A DNA stretch of 64,000 nt, from contig NZ_ARVW01000001.1 of NCBI RefSeq assembly GCF_000384315.1, positions 6,865,001-6,929,000 on the forward strand, written 5' to 3'. The DNA comes from Amycolatopsis nigrescens CSC17Ta-90. Its GTDB lineage: Bacteria; Actinomycetota; Actinomycetes; Mycobacteriales; Pseudonocardiaceae. Positions 26,485-35,441 of the stretch are shown piece by piece (the stretch's first letter is position 1; every line of letters begins with the position of its first letter). The notes under the pieces were generated by a model that was not told the origin of the DNA, ran no database searches, and worked only from the letters and a program-made list of their open reading frames with translations. Both the position numbers and the translations under genes were made by a program.

Positions 26485-28196
26485 TCCGAATGTTGCTGCG
26501 GGTACTGGGAAACGAGTACGCCAGGCCGGTGCGGCGCACCGTGGCACTGATGACGACGACCGCGATCGCCGAGGGCTTGTCCTGCGCGCTGCTGGTTCCG
26601 GTGCTGCGGGCGCTGTTCGGCAGCACGCCCGGAGCAGCCTGGCCATGGCTGGCCGCCTTCGGGGCCGCGGTGGTGGTATACGCGGTGCTGCGCTACCGCA
26701 GCGACCTCTCCGGTTTCCGCGCCGGAACCACGTTGCTGCACGGTATGTACCACCGCATCGGCGATCACCTCGCCCGGCTGCCCATCGGCTGGTACACGGC
26801 CGGCCGCGTCGGGGAGGTGTCCGTGCTGGCCAGTCGAGGCGTTCTGCAGGCGATGAGCGTGATCGCGCATCTGCTGGCGCCGTTCGTCTCCGCGGCCGTG
26901 ACCCCGTTGACGATCGTGGCCGTGCTGCTCGCCTTCGACTGGCGGATGGGGCTGGCCGCGCTGGCCGCCGTCCCGATCGTGGCGGCAATCCAGGTGTGGG
27001 CCGGGCGCTCGATGACCGCCGCCGATGCCGAGCGCGCCGCACGCGACCACGAGGCCACCGGGCGGGTGATCGAATACCTACAGGCCCAGCCGGTGCTGCG
27101 AGCCGGCGGCCGGACCGTCGAACGCTTCGGGCTGCTCGACGACTCGCTGCGGGAGGTCCAGCGCGCGTCCCGCCGCAGCACGCTGTCGGCACTGCCCGGC
27201 GTGGTGGGCTTGACGCTCGTGGTGCAGGCGATGTTCACCGTGCTGCTGGCACTGGGCGCCTATCTCGCGCTCGGTGGACACATCGGCGCGGCGGAGGTGA
27301 TGGCCATTCTGGTGCTCGCCGCCCGCTGCGCCGAACCGCTGCTGTCGCTGTCGGACCTCGGTGGCAAGCTGCGCGGCGCGCGTGCCGAGCTGACGAGGCT
27401 CGATGCGGTGCTGCGCACCGAGCCGCTGCCGGAAGCCGGTGAACCGATCCGGCCGGTGCGCCACGACCTGGAGTTCGAGTCCGCCACCTTCCGGCACGGT
27501 GACCGCGCGGTGATCGACGGCGTGTCGTTGTCGGTGCCGGCGGGACAGCGGCTCGCCGTGGTCGGGCCGTCGGGTGCGGGCAAGAGCACCTTGCTGCGGT
27601 TGCTCGCGCGGTTCCACGACGTGGCCGCGGGCGCGGTGCGCGTGGGTGGGGTGGACGTGCGCGCGATCAGCAGCGAGGTGTTGATGGCGCAGTTCGCGAT
27701 CGTCTTCCAGGAGGTCTATCTCTTCGACGGCACGATCGAGGAGAACGTGCGCCTCGGCCGTCCGGATGCCAGCGAAGCCGAGGTGCGGGCCGCGGCGACC
27801 GCGGCGCGGCTGGACGAGGTGATCGAGCGGCTGCCCGGCGGCTGGGCGACGGAGGTCGGCGAGGGCGGCGCACTGCTCTCGGGTGGTGAGCGCCAGCGCG
27901 TCTCGATCGCGCGAGCGCTGCTGAAGGACGCGCCCATCGTGCTGCTGGACGAGGTGACCTCGGCGCTGGACCCGGTGAACGAGGCGGCCGTGCACGAAGG
28001 AATCGAGCGCCTGATGGCGGGGCGGACCGTGGTGCTGGTGGCGCACCGGATGCGCACCGTGCAGCGTGCCGACCGCGTCGTTTTCCTGGACGGCGGCCGG
28101 ATCGTGGAGCAGGGTGGCCACCACGAGCTGCTCCGGCAAGGTGGCCGCTACGCCGATTTCTGGCACCTTTCCCTGGCGCCGGTGGCGACCGAGTGA
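26481..28196 (+). CDS. ABC exporter-fold half-transporter, YbtQ/IrtB-like partner
   Basis: A 571-aa half-transporter: about six membrane helices then an ATPase with GPSGAGKST, VFQEV, LSGGERQRVS, VLLDEVTSALDP and AHR. It starts in the stop codon of its partner (ATGA), which argues for a heterodimer. A perfect 12-bp hairpin begins at its last codons and also serves the convergent tetR gene. Confidence 0.85.
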   Translation: MIRMLLRVLGNEYARPVRRTVALMTTTAIAEGLSCALLVPVLRALFGSTPGAAWPWLAAFGAAVVVYAVLRYRSDLSGFRAGTTLLHGMYHRIGDHLARLPIGWYTAGRVGEVSVLASRGVLQAMSVIAHLLAPFVSAAVTPLTIVAVLLAFDWRMGLAALAAVPIVAAIQVWAGRSMTAADAERAARDHEATGRVIEYLQAQPVLRAGGRTVERFGLLDDSLREVQRASRRSTLSALPGVVGLTLVVQAMFTVLLALGAYLALGGHIGAAEVMAILVLAARCAEPLLSLSDLGGKLRGARAELTRLDAVLRTEPLPEAGEPIRPVRHDLEFESATFRHGDRAVIDGVSLSVPAGQRLAVVGPSGAGKSTLLRLLARFHDVAAGAVRVGGVDVRAISSEVLMAQFAIVFQEVYLFDGTIEENVRLGRPDASEAEVRAAATAARLDEVIERLPGGWATEVGEGGALLSGGERQRVSIARALLKDAPIVLLDEVTSALDPVNEAAVHEGIERLMAGRTVVLVAHRMRTVQRADRVVFLDGGRIVEQGGHHELLRQGGRYADFWHLSLAPVATE

Positions 28197-28223
28197 GCCG
28201 GGACCGCCCGGCCCGGCTCACTC
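28191..28223. terminator. Bidirectional terminator overlapping two stop codons
   Basis: GAGTGAGCCGGG (28191-28202) pairs perfectly with CCCGGCTCACTC (28212-28223), loop 9 nt. One arm holds the stop of the ABC gene and the other the stop of the convergent tetR gene, a very compact gene end. Confidence 0.8.
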
Positions 28224-28769
28224 GGGCTGGGCGGTCGCCGCCCGGATCGAGCCGAGGATCTCGCTCATCCACGGCGTCGGCGGCACCGCGTCCGGGCCGT
28301 CGACCCGGATCGAGGCGAGGACGGTGAGCAGCATCCCGGTGGCAAGGAAGGTCCGCGTCTCGTCGGCCGATGCGCCGGTCGAATCCTTGACCAGCCGGTA
28401 GATGCGGCCGAACCGCTCGCGCACGACTTCGCCGATCTCGGGTTCCGAGCTCGCCGCGAAACCGTGCAGCAGCATCGCCAGCAGTTCCCGTTCGGCCAGC
28501 AGCCGGTCGTAGGCGGAGGCCAGCTGGGGCAGGTCGGTGCCGGCGTCGCGGAACGCCTCCTCGATCCGGTCGGCCGCCTGCTCGAACCCGGCGATGAACA
28601 GCCGCTGCTTCGTGCCGAACAGCCTGATGACGTAGGGCTGCGAGACGTTGGCCAGCTTGGCGACGTCGTCGGTGGTGGTGCCCGCGTAGCCGCCGGCCGA
28701 GAACGCGGTGACGGCCGCGGCCACCATCTGCGCACTGCGCTCGGCCGCGGTCAGTCGGATTCTGCTCAT
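28218..28769 (-). CDS. TetR/AcrR-family repressor
   Basis: A 183-aa regulator: HTH TTTDDVAKLANVSQPYVIRLFGTKQRLF at the N-terminus and a TetR_C-type helical domain. ATG at 28769 has GGAGG five bases upstream; the longer frame is not needed. It is divergent from the MFS-SIP operon. The gap contains two perfect 14-bp operators in a 38-bp mirror arrangement, so it should tightly repress MFS-SIP and itself. Confidence 0.9.
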   Translation of the reverse strand: MSRIRLTAAERSAQMVAAAVTAFSAGGYAGTTTDDVAKLANVSQPYVIRLFGTKQRLFIAGFEQAADRIEEAFRDAGTDLPQLASAYDRLLAERELLAMLLHGFAASSEPEIGEVVRERFGRIYRLVKDSTGASADETRTFLATGMLLTVLASIRVDGPDAVPPTPWMSEILGSIRAATAQPE

Positions 28770-28789
28770 CAAGCCTCCAGCTCGTCTGG

Positions 28790-28835
28790 TTGACATGTTA
28801 TCAGGTGATAACTAGCGTTAGTTATCACCTGATAA
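28790..28835. promoter_or_regulatory. MFS-SIP promoter embedded in a 38-bp perfect palindrome
   Basis: TTGACA (28790-28795), a 17-bp spacer and TAGCGT (28813-28818) form a consensus promoter for the plus-strand operon. Two operators, TTATCAGGTGATAA (28798-28811) and TTATCACCTGATAA (28822-28835), are each palindromic. Together with flanking bases they form 17-bp perfect arms around GCGT. One site lies in the spacer, the other over the transcription start, so binding would block polymerase completely. Confidence 0.85.
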
Positions 28836-28852
28836 TAAACTGGGGGAAGACA

Positions 28853-30268
28853 ATGACAGTCCTGTACGCCGCGCCGAGCGCGCCGCGCGCCGGCCGGCAA
28901 CGGGAACACCGCCCGCTGGCCGCGGTGCTGGCCGCCGTCGGCGTCCCGATGTTCATGGTCACGCTGGACAATCTGGTCGTTACCACCGCGTTGCCGGTGA
29001 TCAAGACGAACCTCGGTGCGTCGCTGACCGACCTGCAGTGGTTCGTCAACGCCTACACGCTGTCGTTCGCGGCGCTGCTGCTCACCGCCTCGGCGCTCGG
29101 GGACAGGCTCGGCAGGCGGCGGATGTTCCTGGCCGGTATCGCGCTGTTCACCGTCGCGTCGGCGGCCTGCGCGCTGGCCACCGAGCCGTGGATGCTCACC
29201 GCGGCGCGCGCTGTGCAGGGCTCGGCGGGCGCCGCGGTGATGCCGCTTTCGCTCACCCTGCTCGCCACCGCGGTGCCAGAGCGGCTGCGGGCCGGCGCGA
29301 TCGGCGCGTGGAGCGGGATCAGCGGGCTCGGTATCGCGGTCGGGCCCGTCGTCGGCGGCGCGGTCACCGACGGCCTCGACTGGACCTGGATCTTTTGGCT
29401 GAACGTGCCGGTGGGGATCGTCGCGCTGCCGCTGGCCGCGTCGGTGCTGCGGGAGTCCCGCGGCGGTGCGGTGCGCCTCGACCCGCTGGGCCTGGTGCTG
29501 TCCTCCGGCGGCGTGCTGTCGGCGGTGTGGGGCGTGCTGCACGGCTCGGAGCACGGGTGGTCCTCCGGGCCGGTGCCGGCCGCGTTGCTCGGCGCGGGCG
29601 TGCTGCTCGCCGCGTTCGTGTGGTGGGAGCGGCGGGCGGCCGCGCCGATGCTGCCGCCGCGGCTGTTCCGCTCGCGCACCTTCACCGTGGTGCTCATCGT
29701 GGCGTTCGCGTTGTCGTTGGGGGTGTTCGGTTCGGTTTTCCTGCTCGCCCAGTTCTTCCAGCTGGTGCAGGGGCTCAGCCCGGTGGAGTCCGGGGTGCGC
29801 ACGCTGCCGTGGACGATGGCACCGATGGTCGTCGCTCCGCTGGCCGGGCTGCTCGCCGGCCGGGTCGGTGGTCGCGTCCTGCTCATCACCGGGCAGGCGC
29901 TGATCGCCACCGGGATCGGCTGGATCGCCCTGGTGGCCACAGTGGACAGTGCATATCCGGCACTGGTGGTGCCGTTCGTGCTCGCGGGTGTCGGGATGGG
30001 GCTGACCTTCGCGCCCTTGGCGAACCTGGCGTTGAGCGGTGTGCCGCGCAACGAGCAGGGCATCGCGTCCGGGGCGAGCAGCACGGTGCGGGAACTCGGC
30101 GTGGCGGTGGGCGTCGCGGTGCTCGGCTCGGTGTTCGCCGCGAACGGCGGTTACCGCGACCAGGCGTCGTTCGTCGCCGGGCTGGTGCCCGCGCTGGCGA
30201 CCGGCGCGGTCGTGGTCGCCTTGGGCGCCGTCGTCGCGTTCCTGCTGCCGCGGGGGAGTGTTCGGTGA
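28853..30268 (+). CDS. MFS multidrug exporter, DHA2 (EmrB/QacA) type
   Basis: A 471-aa membrane protein with about 14 helices. Seen: motif D1/TM1 VTLDNLVVTTALPVIK, motif A GDRLGRRRMF, motif C region GLGIAVGPVVGGAVTD. It is a proton-driven drug or metabolite exporter. ATG at 28853 follows GGGGGAAG. The stop is fused to the start of the SIP gene (GTGA). Controlled by the divergent TetR through the 38-bp palindrome. Pairing with a siderophore-interacting protein hints at siderophore export, but many substrates are possible. Confidence 0.9.
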   Translation: MTVLYAAPSAPRAGRQREHRPLAAVLAAVGVPMFMVTLDNLVVTTALPVIKTNLGASLTDLQWFVNAYTLSFAALLLTASALGDRLGRRRMFLAGIALFTVASAACALATEPWMLTAARAVQGSAGAAVMPLSLTLLATAVPERLRAGAIGAWSGISGLGIAVGPVVGGAVTDGLDWTWIFWLNVPVGIVALPLAASVLRESRGGAVRLDPLGLVLSSGGVLSAVWGVLHGSEHGWSSGPVPAALLGAGVLLAAFVWWERRAAAPMLPPRLFRSRTFTVVLIVAFALSLGVFGSVFLLAQFFQLVQGLSPVESGVRTLPWTMAPMVVAPLAGLLAGRVGGRVLLITGQALIATGIGWIALVATVDSAYPALVVPFVLAGVGMGLTFAPLANLALSGVPRNEQGIASGASSTVRELGVAVGVAVLGSVFAANGGYRDQASFVAGLVPALATGAVVVALGAVVAFLLPRGSVR

Positions 30269-31002
30269 AGGCGTTGGAGAAGGCGTTCGCCAAGTACTAC
30301 GCCCGAGGGACGGTCACCGACGCCGAGCTGGTGTCGGCGACGATGCGGCGGATCCGGATCGTCGCCGACGCGCCGGTCACCCTGCCCTACACCGCCGGCC
30401 AGCACCTGCGGATCCAGCTCAGCGATCCCCTTTCGCTGCACGGCATCCTGCGTCCGGCCGAGACACTGCGCAGCTATTCGATTTGGGCGTACACGCCGCG
30501 GGAACGGGCGATGGAGCTGCGTGCGCACCTCTACGACGGCGACGGCATCGGGCTGAACTGGGCCCGCACGGTGGCGCCCGGTGACCCGGTCACGTTCTGG
30601 GGCCCGCAGGGCGACTTCGTGACCGGGTCGGCGCCGTACCACCTCTTCGCCGGCGACGAGACCGCGGTGCCGGCGTTCGCCCCGATGATCGAGGCACTCG
30701 GTCCAGGCGAAAGGGTGTTCGGCGCACTGGAAAGCGACTCGCCCGAAGCCGACCTCGCAATGCCCGGCGGGCACGAACTGTCGCGCGTGCACCGCCACGG
30801 CCCTGTTTCGGTGCCTTCACCGAAGCTGCTCGCCGCTGTCGAGAAGCTCGACCTGCCCGGCGAGGCGGGTGCCGCCTACCTCGCCGGCGAAGCTCGCACC
30901 TGCCAGCGGATCCGCGACCACCTCGTCCGCGACCGCGGCTGGCCGCGCACCGCGGTCAAGATCAAGCCTTTTTGGACACCGGGCAAGCGCGGCCTGCACT
31001 GA
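30265..31002 (+). CDS. Siderophore-interacting flavoprotein (SIP, ferric-siderophore reductase)
   Basis: A 245-aa protein of the SIP/ViuB family that reduces ferric siderophores in the cytoplasm with NAD(P)H or ferredoxin. Seen: the FAD-binding RSYSIWAYTPRERAMEL (R-x-Y-S/T), the following HLYDGDGIGLNWARTVAPGDPVTFWGPQGDF, AGDETAVPAFAPMIEAL, and a C-terminal AYLAGEARTCQRIRDHL with the GE motif. The GTG at 30265 overlaps the MFS stop. Together with the nearby ABC pair this suggests iron uptake in the 23-31 kb region. Confidence 0.87.
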   Translation: MKALEKAFAKYYARGTVTDAELVSATMRRIRIVADAPVTLPYTAGQHLRIQLSDPLSLHGILRPAETLRSYSIWAYTPRERAMELRAHLYDGDGIGLNWARTVAPGDPVTFWGPQGDFVTGSAPYHLFAGDETAVPAFAPMIEALGPGERVFGALESDSPEADLAMPGGHELSRVHRHGPVSVPSPKLLAAVEKLDLPGEAGAAYLAGEARTCQRIRDHLVRDRGWPRTAVKIKPFWTPGKRGLH

Positions 31003-31014
31003 CCGGGGTGAGAT

Positions 31015-31236
31015 CTATTCGGAGTTTCCCGCGGAGCGGTGGCGGTGGGCCGGGGTGCAAGCGGGGAGCATGGCCAAGATCTCGTTCAGGTCGTACTCGG
31101 CCCGGCCGGGGCAGCCGTAACGGGTGAGCTTGCCGCGGCTGGCCCATTTCCGCACCGTCGCGGCGGTCACCCCGGCGGCCATCGCCGCCAGCTCGGTCGA
31201 CACCAGCCGTCTGCTGTGCTTGGTCAACCGGTTCAC
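31015..31236 (-). CDS. Small MerR/excisionase-like helix-turn-helix protein
   Basis: A 73-aa DNA-binding protein: STELAAMAAGVTAATVRKWASRGKLTRYG is a MerR/Xis-like winged HTH, followed by AEYDLNEILAMLPA, the usual end of this module. The GTG at 31236 overlaps the stop of the upstream zinc protein (GTGA), so the pair is translated together. Such pairs are common in Pseudonocardiaceae near mobile or accessory regions; the role is unknown, transcription control or recombination directionality being possible. Confidence 0.65.
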   Translation of the reverse strand: MNRLTKHSRRLVSTELAAMAAGVTAATVRKWASRGKLTRYGCPGRAEYDLNEILAMLPACTPAHRHRSAGNSE

Positions 31237-31871
31237 CCCGCCCCTTCGCCGTCGCCTGCCGCCCCGACCCGCAGCCACTCGTGCGGGGGCAGTACATGAC
31301 CGGCGTCGCAGCTCACCTGCGGCGGCCTGGAACGGTCGACGTGCTCACGCAGCCGTACATTCCGCCGGCAATTCCGCCTGGCGCACCGGCCAAGCTCCAG
31401 GCGGGTGGCAGGGCCGGGATGGATGATCCCTTCCGTTTCGATCACCAGTGCGCGGAACTCACCCGCGGCGTCACCAGCGGCGGGATGCGCGGCCAACCAG
31501 CCGAGATGCGTGCGCAGAAAGCGCGCGAGAACTGCGGCATTCCGCTTGGGGGTGACCGAAACCGGACGTTCTTCCACGACGAGCGCCGCCCAAGTCGTGA
31601 GCATGAAAATGATATCGGACCGCGCCGACACCAGGTTGTCATTCAAGCTGATACCCCTGGGTGAGCCGCCACTCACTCGAACCGTGTCGTTTTTTCGCTG
31701 ATGCACCAGTAAGCGTTCGCATCGCCGGTACAGTTCGGGAAGTACGGCCAGGTCTTTTTCAAGTCTGTCCAGGCATAATTGACATATTTCGCGATCCGGC
31801 TTGGTGTGACCGGACGTGGTTGTTCTGTGGCAGAACGGTGTACGGCATTGCATAAGTTTCATCGCCCCCAT
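31233..31871 (-). CDS. OvmZ-like cysteine-rich protein, unknown function
   Basis: A 212-aa protein with an N-terminal zinc-ribbon-like part (CRTPFCHR, ICQLCLDRLEKDLAVLPELYRRCE) and a C-terminal second Cys/His cluster (LGRCARRNCRRNV, VSCDAGHVLPPHEWL). From memory this layout matches OvmZ of the oviedomycin (angucyclinone) cluster and many unnamed actinomycete proteins. It is coupled to a small HTH protein downstream. GC is lower than in neighbours and TTA codons occur. The start is uncertain: 31871, 31862 or 31853 are all in frame. Confidence 0.55.
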   Translation of the reverse strand: MGAMKLMQCRTPFCHRTTTSGHTKPDREICQLCLDRLEKDLAVLPELYRRCERLLVHQRKNDTVRVSGGSPRGISLNDNLVSARSDIIFMLTTWAALVVEERPVSVTPKRNAAVLARFLRTHLGWLAAHPAAGDAAGEFRALVIETEGIIHPGPATRLELGRCARRNCRRNVRLREHVDRSRPPQVSCDAGHVLPPHEWLRVGAAGDGEGAG

Positions 31872-32254
31872 CTGTCGACGTGGTGGCCACCGTGTCCTGT
31901 GTGCTCGTGGTGATCCCGACGGTCGGCTGCCGTGCAGCGCAGGCCCCCTGCTGTCGGCATCTGGTCGAGAGTCTGCACTTGATCGCTTCTGGTTTTCTAT
32001 CGCAGGGGAGATAGCGCTCCGATAGCGGTCGACCGGGAACCGGCGGCCGGCTCCGGGGTGCGGAGTTCTGCGGTTGACACCGACATTCGGGCTGTGTCAC
32101 TCTTTCGGCGGGGCGCAGCCATGCCAACAACTTCTCGAACCTTCTTCTGGTTCCCTTGGCTGCTCGTTCAGGTTCGCCCCCGGTATTCGGCTACCCGCTC
32201 GGGCAAGCTACTTCTTTCGTGCTCCTGGGCGCCCATTCGCTAAGGGAAGAAACT
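31872..32254 (+). promoter_or_regulatory. Promoter and leader of the polyketide operon
   Basis: This 383-bp gap separates the OvmZ-like gene from the PKS genes. TTGACA at 32074-32079 and CACTCT at 32098-32103 (18-bp spacer) are a fair promoter for the PKS operon, giving a leader of about 145 nt. TTCGGGC (32086) and TTCGGCG (32104) are repeats near it that could be SARP contacts, but the 18-bp spacing is not the usual 11 or 22. No gene seen. Confidence 0.5.
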
Positions 32255-32584
32255 ATGCACAGCACCTTGATAGTGGCCCGGATGAACCCGGCGTCCAGCA
32301 ATGCCGTCGCGCGAATCTTCCAAGAGTTCGACAACACCGAGATGCCGGACCGGATGGGCACCCGGCGTCGGCAGTTGTTCACGTACCGCGGCCTGTACTT
32401 CCACTTGCAGGACTTCGAAACCACCGACGGCGGTGCGGCGATCGAAAAAGCGAAGGACCATCCCTTGTTCCGTCAGGTCAGCGCCGAGCTCAAGCCCCAT
32501 GTCGAGGCATACGACCCCCAGACCTGGCGCTCACCCGCGGACGCGATGGCCGGGCGGTTCTACCACTGGAGCAGTTCCCTGTGA
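32255..32584 (+). CDS. Polyketide cyclase, JadI/UrdF/LanF type (TcmI fold)
   Basis: A 109-aa ferredoxin-fold cyclase that closes later rings of an aromatic polyketide. The start [12 protein letters not shown] and the end [20 protein letters not shown] closely resemble, from memory, the angucycline cyclases JadI and UrdF more than tetracenomycin TcmI. AAGGGAAG precedes the ATG. It is first in the operon, right before KSalpha, the same place as jadI. This is the main evidence for an angular tetracyclic skeleton. Confidence 0.87.
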   Translation: MHSTLIVARMNPASSNAVARIFQEFDNTEMPDRMGTRRRQLFTYRGLYFHLQDFETTDGGAAIEKAKDHPLFRQVSAELKPHVEAYDPQTWRSPADAMAGRFYHWSSSL

Positions 32585-32613
32585 CGGCCGCTGCCGAAGG
32601 GAGTGACGTTCAA

Positions 32614-33870
32614 ATGGAACGAAGCGCAGTGATCACCGGTTTCGGGGTGCTCGCCCCGGGTGGCATCGGGGCCAAGGAGTTCTGGAGCCTGATCAGCGAG
32701 GGGCGCACCGCGACCCGTGGGATCACCTTCTTCGACCCGGCCCAGTTCCGGTCCAGGGTGGCCGCCGAGATCGACTTCGAACCGGAGGCGCACGGCCTCG
32801 GCCCGCAGGAGATCCGCCGGATGGACCGGGCCGCGCAGTTCGCCGTGGTCGCCGCCGCGGAGGCGGTGACCGGCAGTGGCCTGGAGCCCGCCGGCCTCGA
32901 CCCGCACCGGGTTGGCGTGACCGTCGGCACCGCGGTCGGCGCGACGAGCCGGCTCGACCAGGAGTACCGCGTGGTCAGCGACGGCGGCAGACTCGACCTG
33001 GTCGACCACCGCTACGCCATGCCGCATCTCTACGACTACTTCGTGCCCAGCTCGTTCGCCAGGGAGGTGGCCTGGGCGGTGGGCGCGGAGGGGCCGGTGA
33101 ACGTGGTCTCCACCGGTTGCACTTCCGGTCTGGACTCGGTCGGGCACGCGGCCGGGGTGATCAGGGATGGCCGGGCCGACGTGATGATCGCCGGGGCCAC
33201 CGACGCGCCGATCTCGCCGATCACGGTGGCCTGCTTCGACGCGATCAAGGCCACCACCCCGCGCAACGGCGACCCGGCGCACGCCTCCCGGCCGTTCGAC
33301 CGCAGCCGCACCGGGTTCGTGCTCGGGGAGGGCGCGGCGATCTTCGTGCTGGAGGAGCGCACCATGGCGCTGCGGCGCGGGGCGCGGATCCACGCCGAGA
33401 TCGCCGGGTTCGCCACCCGCAGCAACGCCTACCACATGACCGGCCTGCGCCAGGACGGCCGCGAGATGGCCGAAGCCATCAGCGCGGCGCTGCACGAGGC
33501 GAGGCTGAACCCGGAACAGATCGACTACGTCAACGCACACGGTTCGGGCACCCGGCAGAACGACCGGCACGAGACGGCGGCGTTCAAACGCAGCCTCGGC
33601 GAGCACGCCTACCGAACCCCGGTGAGCTCCATCAAGTCGATGGTCGGCCATTCGCTGGGTGCGATCGGCTCGATCGAGATCGCCGCGTCGGTACTGGCCA
33701 TCGGCAACGACCTTGCCCCGCCAACGGCGAACCTGCACGAGCCCGATCCGGACTGCGACCTCGACTACGTCCCGCTGGTGGCCAGGGAGTGCCGGATCGA
33801 CGCGGTGCTCACGGTGGGCAGCGGCTTCGGTGGCTTCCAAAGCGCCATGGTGCTGCGGAAGCCGGCATGA
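32614..33870 (+). CDS. Type II PKS ketosynthase alpha subunit (KSalpha)
   Basis: A 418-aa condensing enzyme that builds the poly-beta-ketone on the ACP together with KSbeta. Seen: active-site Cys169 in [10 protein letters not shown], His in [16 protein letters not shown], and Lys/His in [16 protein letters not shown], and the end [18 protein letters not shown]. The ATG at 32614 puts the cysteine at 169, as in actinorhodin KSalpha; a GTG at 32581 overlapping the cyclase stop (GTGA) would add 11 residues. The stop overlaps KSbeta (ATGA), the usual coupling for a 1:1 dimer. Confidence 0.97.
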   Translation: MERSAVITGFGVLAPGGIGAKEFWSLISEGRTATRGITFFDPAQFRSRVAAEIDFEPEAHGLGPQEIRRMDRAAQFAVVAAAEAVTGSGLEPAGLDPHRVGVTVGTAVGATSRLDQEYRVVSDGGRLDLVDHRYAMPHLYDYFVPSSFAREVAWAVGAEGPVNVVSTGCTSGLDSVGHAAGVIRDGRADVMIAGATDAPISPITVACFDAIKATTPRNGDPAHASRPFDRSRTGFVLGEGAAIFVLEERTMALRRGARIHAEIAGFATRSNAYHMTGLRQDGREMAEAISAALHEARLNPEQIDYVNAHGSGTRQNDRHETAAFKRSLGEHAYRTPVSSIKSMVGHSLGAIGSIEIAASVLAIGNDLAPPTANLHEPDPDCDLDYVPLVARECRIDAVLTVGSGFGGFQSAMVLRKPA

Positions 33871-35078
33871 CCGCGCCGGTGGTGGTGACCGGGATCGGCG
33901 TGCTGGCGGCCAACGGGACCGAACTGCCGCAGTACTGGGCGGCGACCTGCCGGGGGGCCGGCGGCATCGGCGAGGTCACCAGGTTCGACGCGACGGGTTA
34001 CCCGGCCGGCCTTGCCGGCGAGGTCACCGGGTTCGTGGCCGCGGACGAGTTGCCGAGCCGGCTGCTGCCGCAGACCGACCGGATGACCCAGCTGGCGCTG
34101 GTCGCCGCTGATCGCGCGCTGGCCGACGCCGAGGTCGACCCGGCAGAGCGGTCCGAGTTCGACATGGGGGTGGTCACCGCCAGCTCCGCCGGCGGTTTCG
34201 AGTTCGGCCAGCACGAGCTGCGCAACCTGTGGAGCAAGGGCGGCCACGCGGTCAGCGCCTACCAGTCCTTCGCCTGGTTCTACGCGGTGAACACCGGCCA
34301 GATCTCCATCCGGCACGGTCTGCGCGGTCCCAGCGGAGTGCTGGTGGCCGACCAGGCCGGCGGGCTGGACGCGATCGCCGACGCGCGGCGGCGGGTCCGC
34401 GCGGGGACGGGCCTGATGGTCACCGGCGGGGTGGACGGGTCGTTGTGCCCGTGGGGCTGGGTCGCCCAGCTCGCCGGCGGCAGGCTCAGCACCAGCCGGG
34501 ACCCGCGGCGTGCCTACCGCCCGTTCGACGCCGCGGCCGCCGGGCACGTGCCGGGCGAGGGCGGCGCGCTGCTGATCCTCGAACAGGGCGCGGCGGCGCG
34601 CCGGCGCGGCGCCCGCCGCTACGGCGAGATCGCCGGCCACGCGTCCACTTTCGACCCCCGGCCGGGCAGCGGGCGCGAGCCGGGACTGCGCCGTGCGATC
34701 CAGCTCGCGCTCGCCGACGCCGGGACGGCACCGGCCGAGGTGGACGTGGTGTTCGCCGACGCGGCGGCCATCCCGGAACTCGACCGGACGGAGGCGGCCG
34801 CGATCCGCGCGGTGTTCGGCCCCCGCGGGGTGCCGGTGACCGCGCCGAAGACGATGACCGGCCGGTTGAACTCCGGTGCCGCGCTGGACGTGGCGACCGC
34901 CCTGCTCGCCATCCGGGACGGGCTGATCCCGCCGACCACGAACACCGAGCCCGCCCCGGAGTACGAGCTCGACCTCGTGCTCGGCACCCCGCGGCACACC
35001 GCGGTCGGCACGGCACTCGTGCTCGCCAGGGGACACGGTGGGTTCTGCTCCGCGATGGTCGTTCGCCGCGCCGCCTAG
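33867..35078 (+). CDS. Type II PKS chain-length factor (KSbeta/CLF)
   Basis: A 403-aa ketosynthase homologue in which the active-site cysteine is replaced by glutamine (Gln163 in [10 protein letters not shown]), the hallmark of chain-length factors that also decarboxylate malonyl-ACP to prime the chain. [23 protein letters not shown] matches the family C-terminal part. It sets chain length, probably decaketide given the angucycline-type neighbours; the sequence alone does not prove it. Confidence 0.96.
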   Translation: MTAPVVVTGIGVLAANGTELPQYWAATCRGAGGIGEVTRFDATGYPAGLAGEVTGFVAADELPSRLLPQTDRMTQLALVAADRALADAEVDPAERSEFDMGVVTASSAGGFEFGQHELRNLWSKGGHAVSAYQSFAWFYAVNTGQISIRHGLRGPSGVLVADQAGGLDAIADARRRVRAGTGLMVTGGVDGSLCPWGWVAQLAGGRLSTSRDPRRAYRPFDAAAAGHVPGEGGALLILEQGAAARRRGARRYGEIAGHASTFDPRPGSGREPGLRRAIQLALADAGTAPAEVDVVFADAAAIPELDRTEAAAIRAVFGPRGVPVTAPKTMTGRLNSGAALDVATALLAIRDGLIPPTTNTEPAPEYELDLVLGTPRHTAVGTALVLARGHGGFCSAMVVRRAA

Positions 35079-35091
35079 GCCGAGCTCGGCG

Positions 35092-35113
35092 GGACAGCGC
35101 GCCCGTGCTGTCC
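35092..35113 (+). other. Small hairpin between KSbeta and ACP
   Basis: GGACAGC (35092-35098) pairs with GCTGTCC (35107-35113), 8-nt loop, in the 66-bp gap before the ACP gene. It could be a processing or attenuation site that adjusts ACP level relative to the synthase. Weak evidence. Confidence 0.3.
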
Positions 35114-35144
35114 GCACAGTACTGAGGTAAGGGAGGAAACCGGG

Positions 35145-35414
35145 ATGGCCACTGAGGAATTCACCATCGCGGAACTGCGGAAGGTGTTGCGCGAGTCCGC
35201 GGGTCAGACCGAGGGAATCGACCTCGAAGGCGACATCCTCGACGTCGCCTTCGACGCGCTCGGCTACGACTCGCTGGCCTTGCTGGAGACCGCGCGGCGC
35301 ATCGAGACCAGCCGGGCCGTGGTGTTCGACGACTCGATGATCGTCGACGCCACCACCCCCCGCGCGTTGCTGACCGTCGTCAACGAGCGGCTGGCCGCCG
35401 GCCACGCGGCCTGA
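35145..35414 (+). CDS. Type II PKS acyl carrier protein
   Basis: An 89-aa ACP carrying the growing chain. Ser43 in ALGYDSLALLE is the phosphopantetheine site; the four-helix pattern and acidic character are normal. GGGAGG lies upstream of the ATG. No phosphopantetheinyl transferase is encoded nearby, so a genome-wide one must activate it. Confidence 0.96.
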   Translation: MATEEFTIAELRKVLRESAGQTEGIDLEGDILDVAFDALGYDSLALLETARRIETSRAVVFDDSMIVDATTPRALLTVVNERLAAGHAA

Positions 35415-35441
35415 GCGGCCAACCCGAGCAGAGGAGGAGAC

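Noticed and set aside
32074..32110. SARP heptamer repeats at the PKS promoter
   Set aside because: Only two weak TTCGG units with 18-bp spacing; the usual 11- or 22-bp phase is not met.
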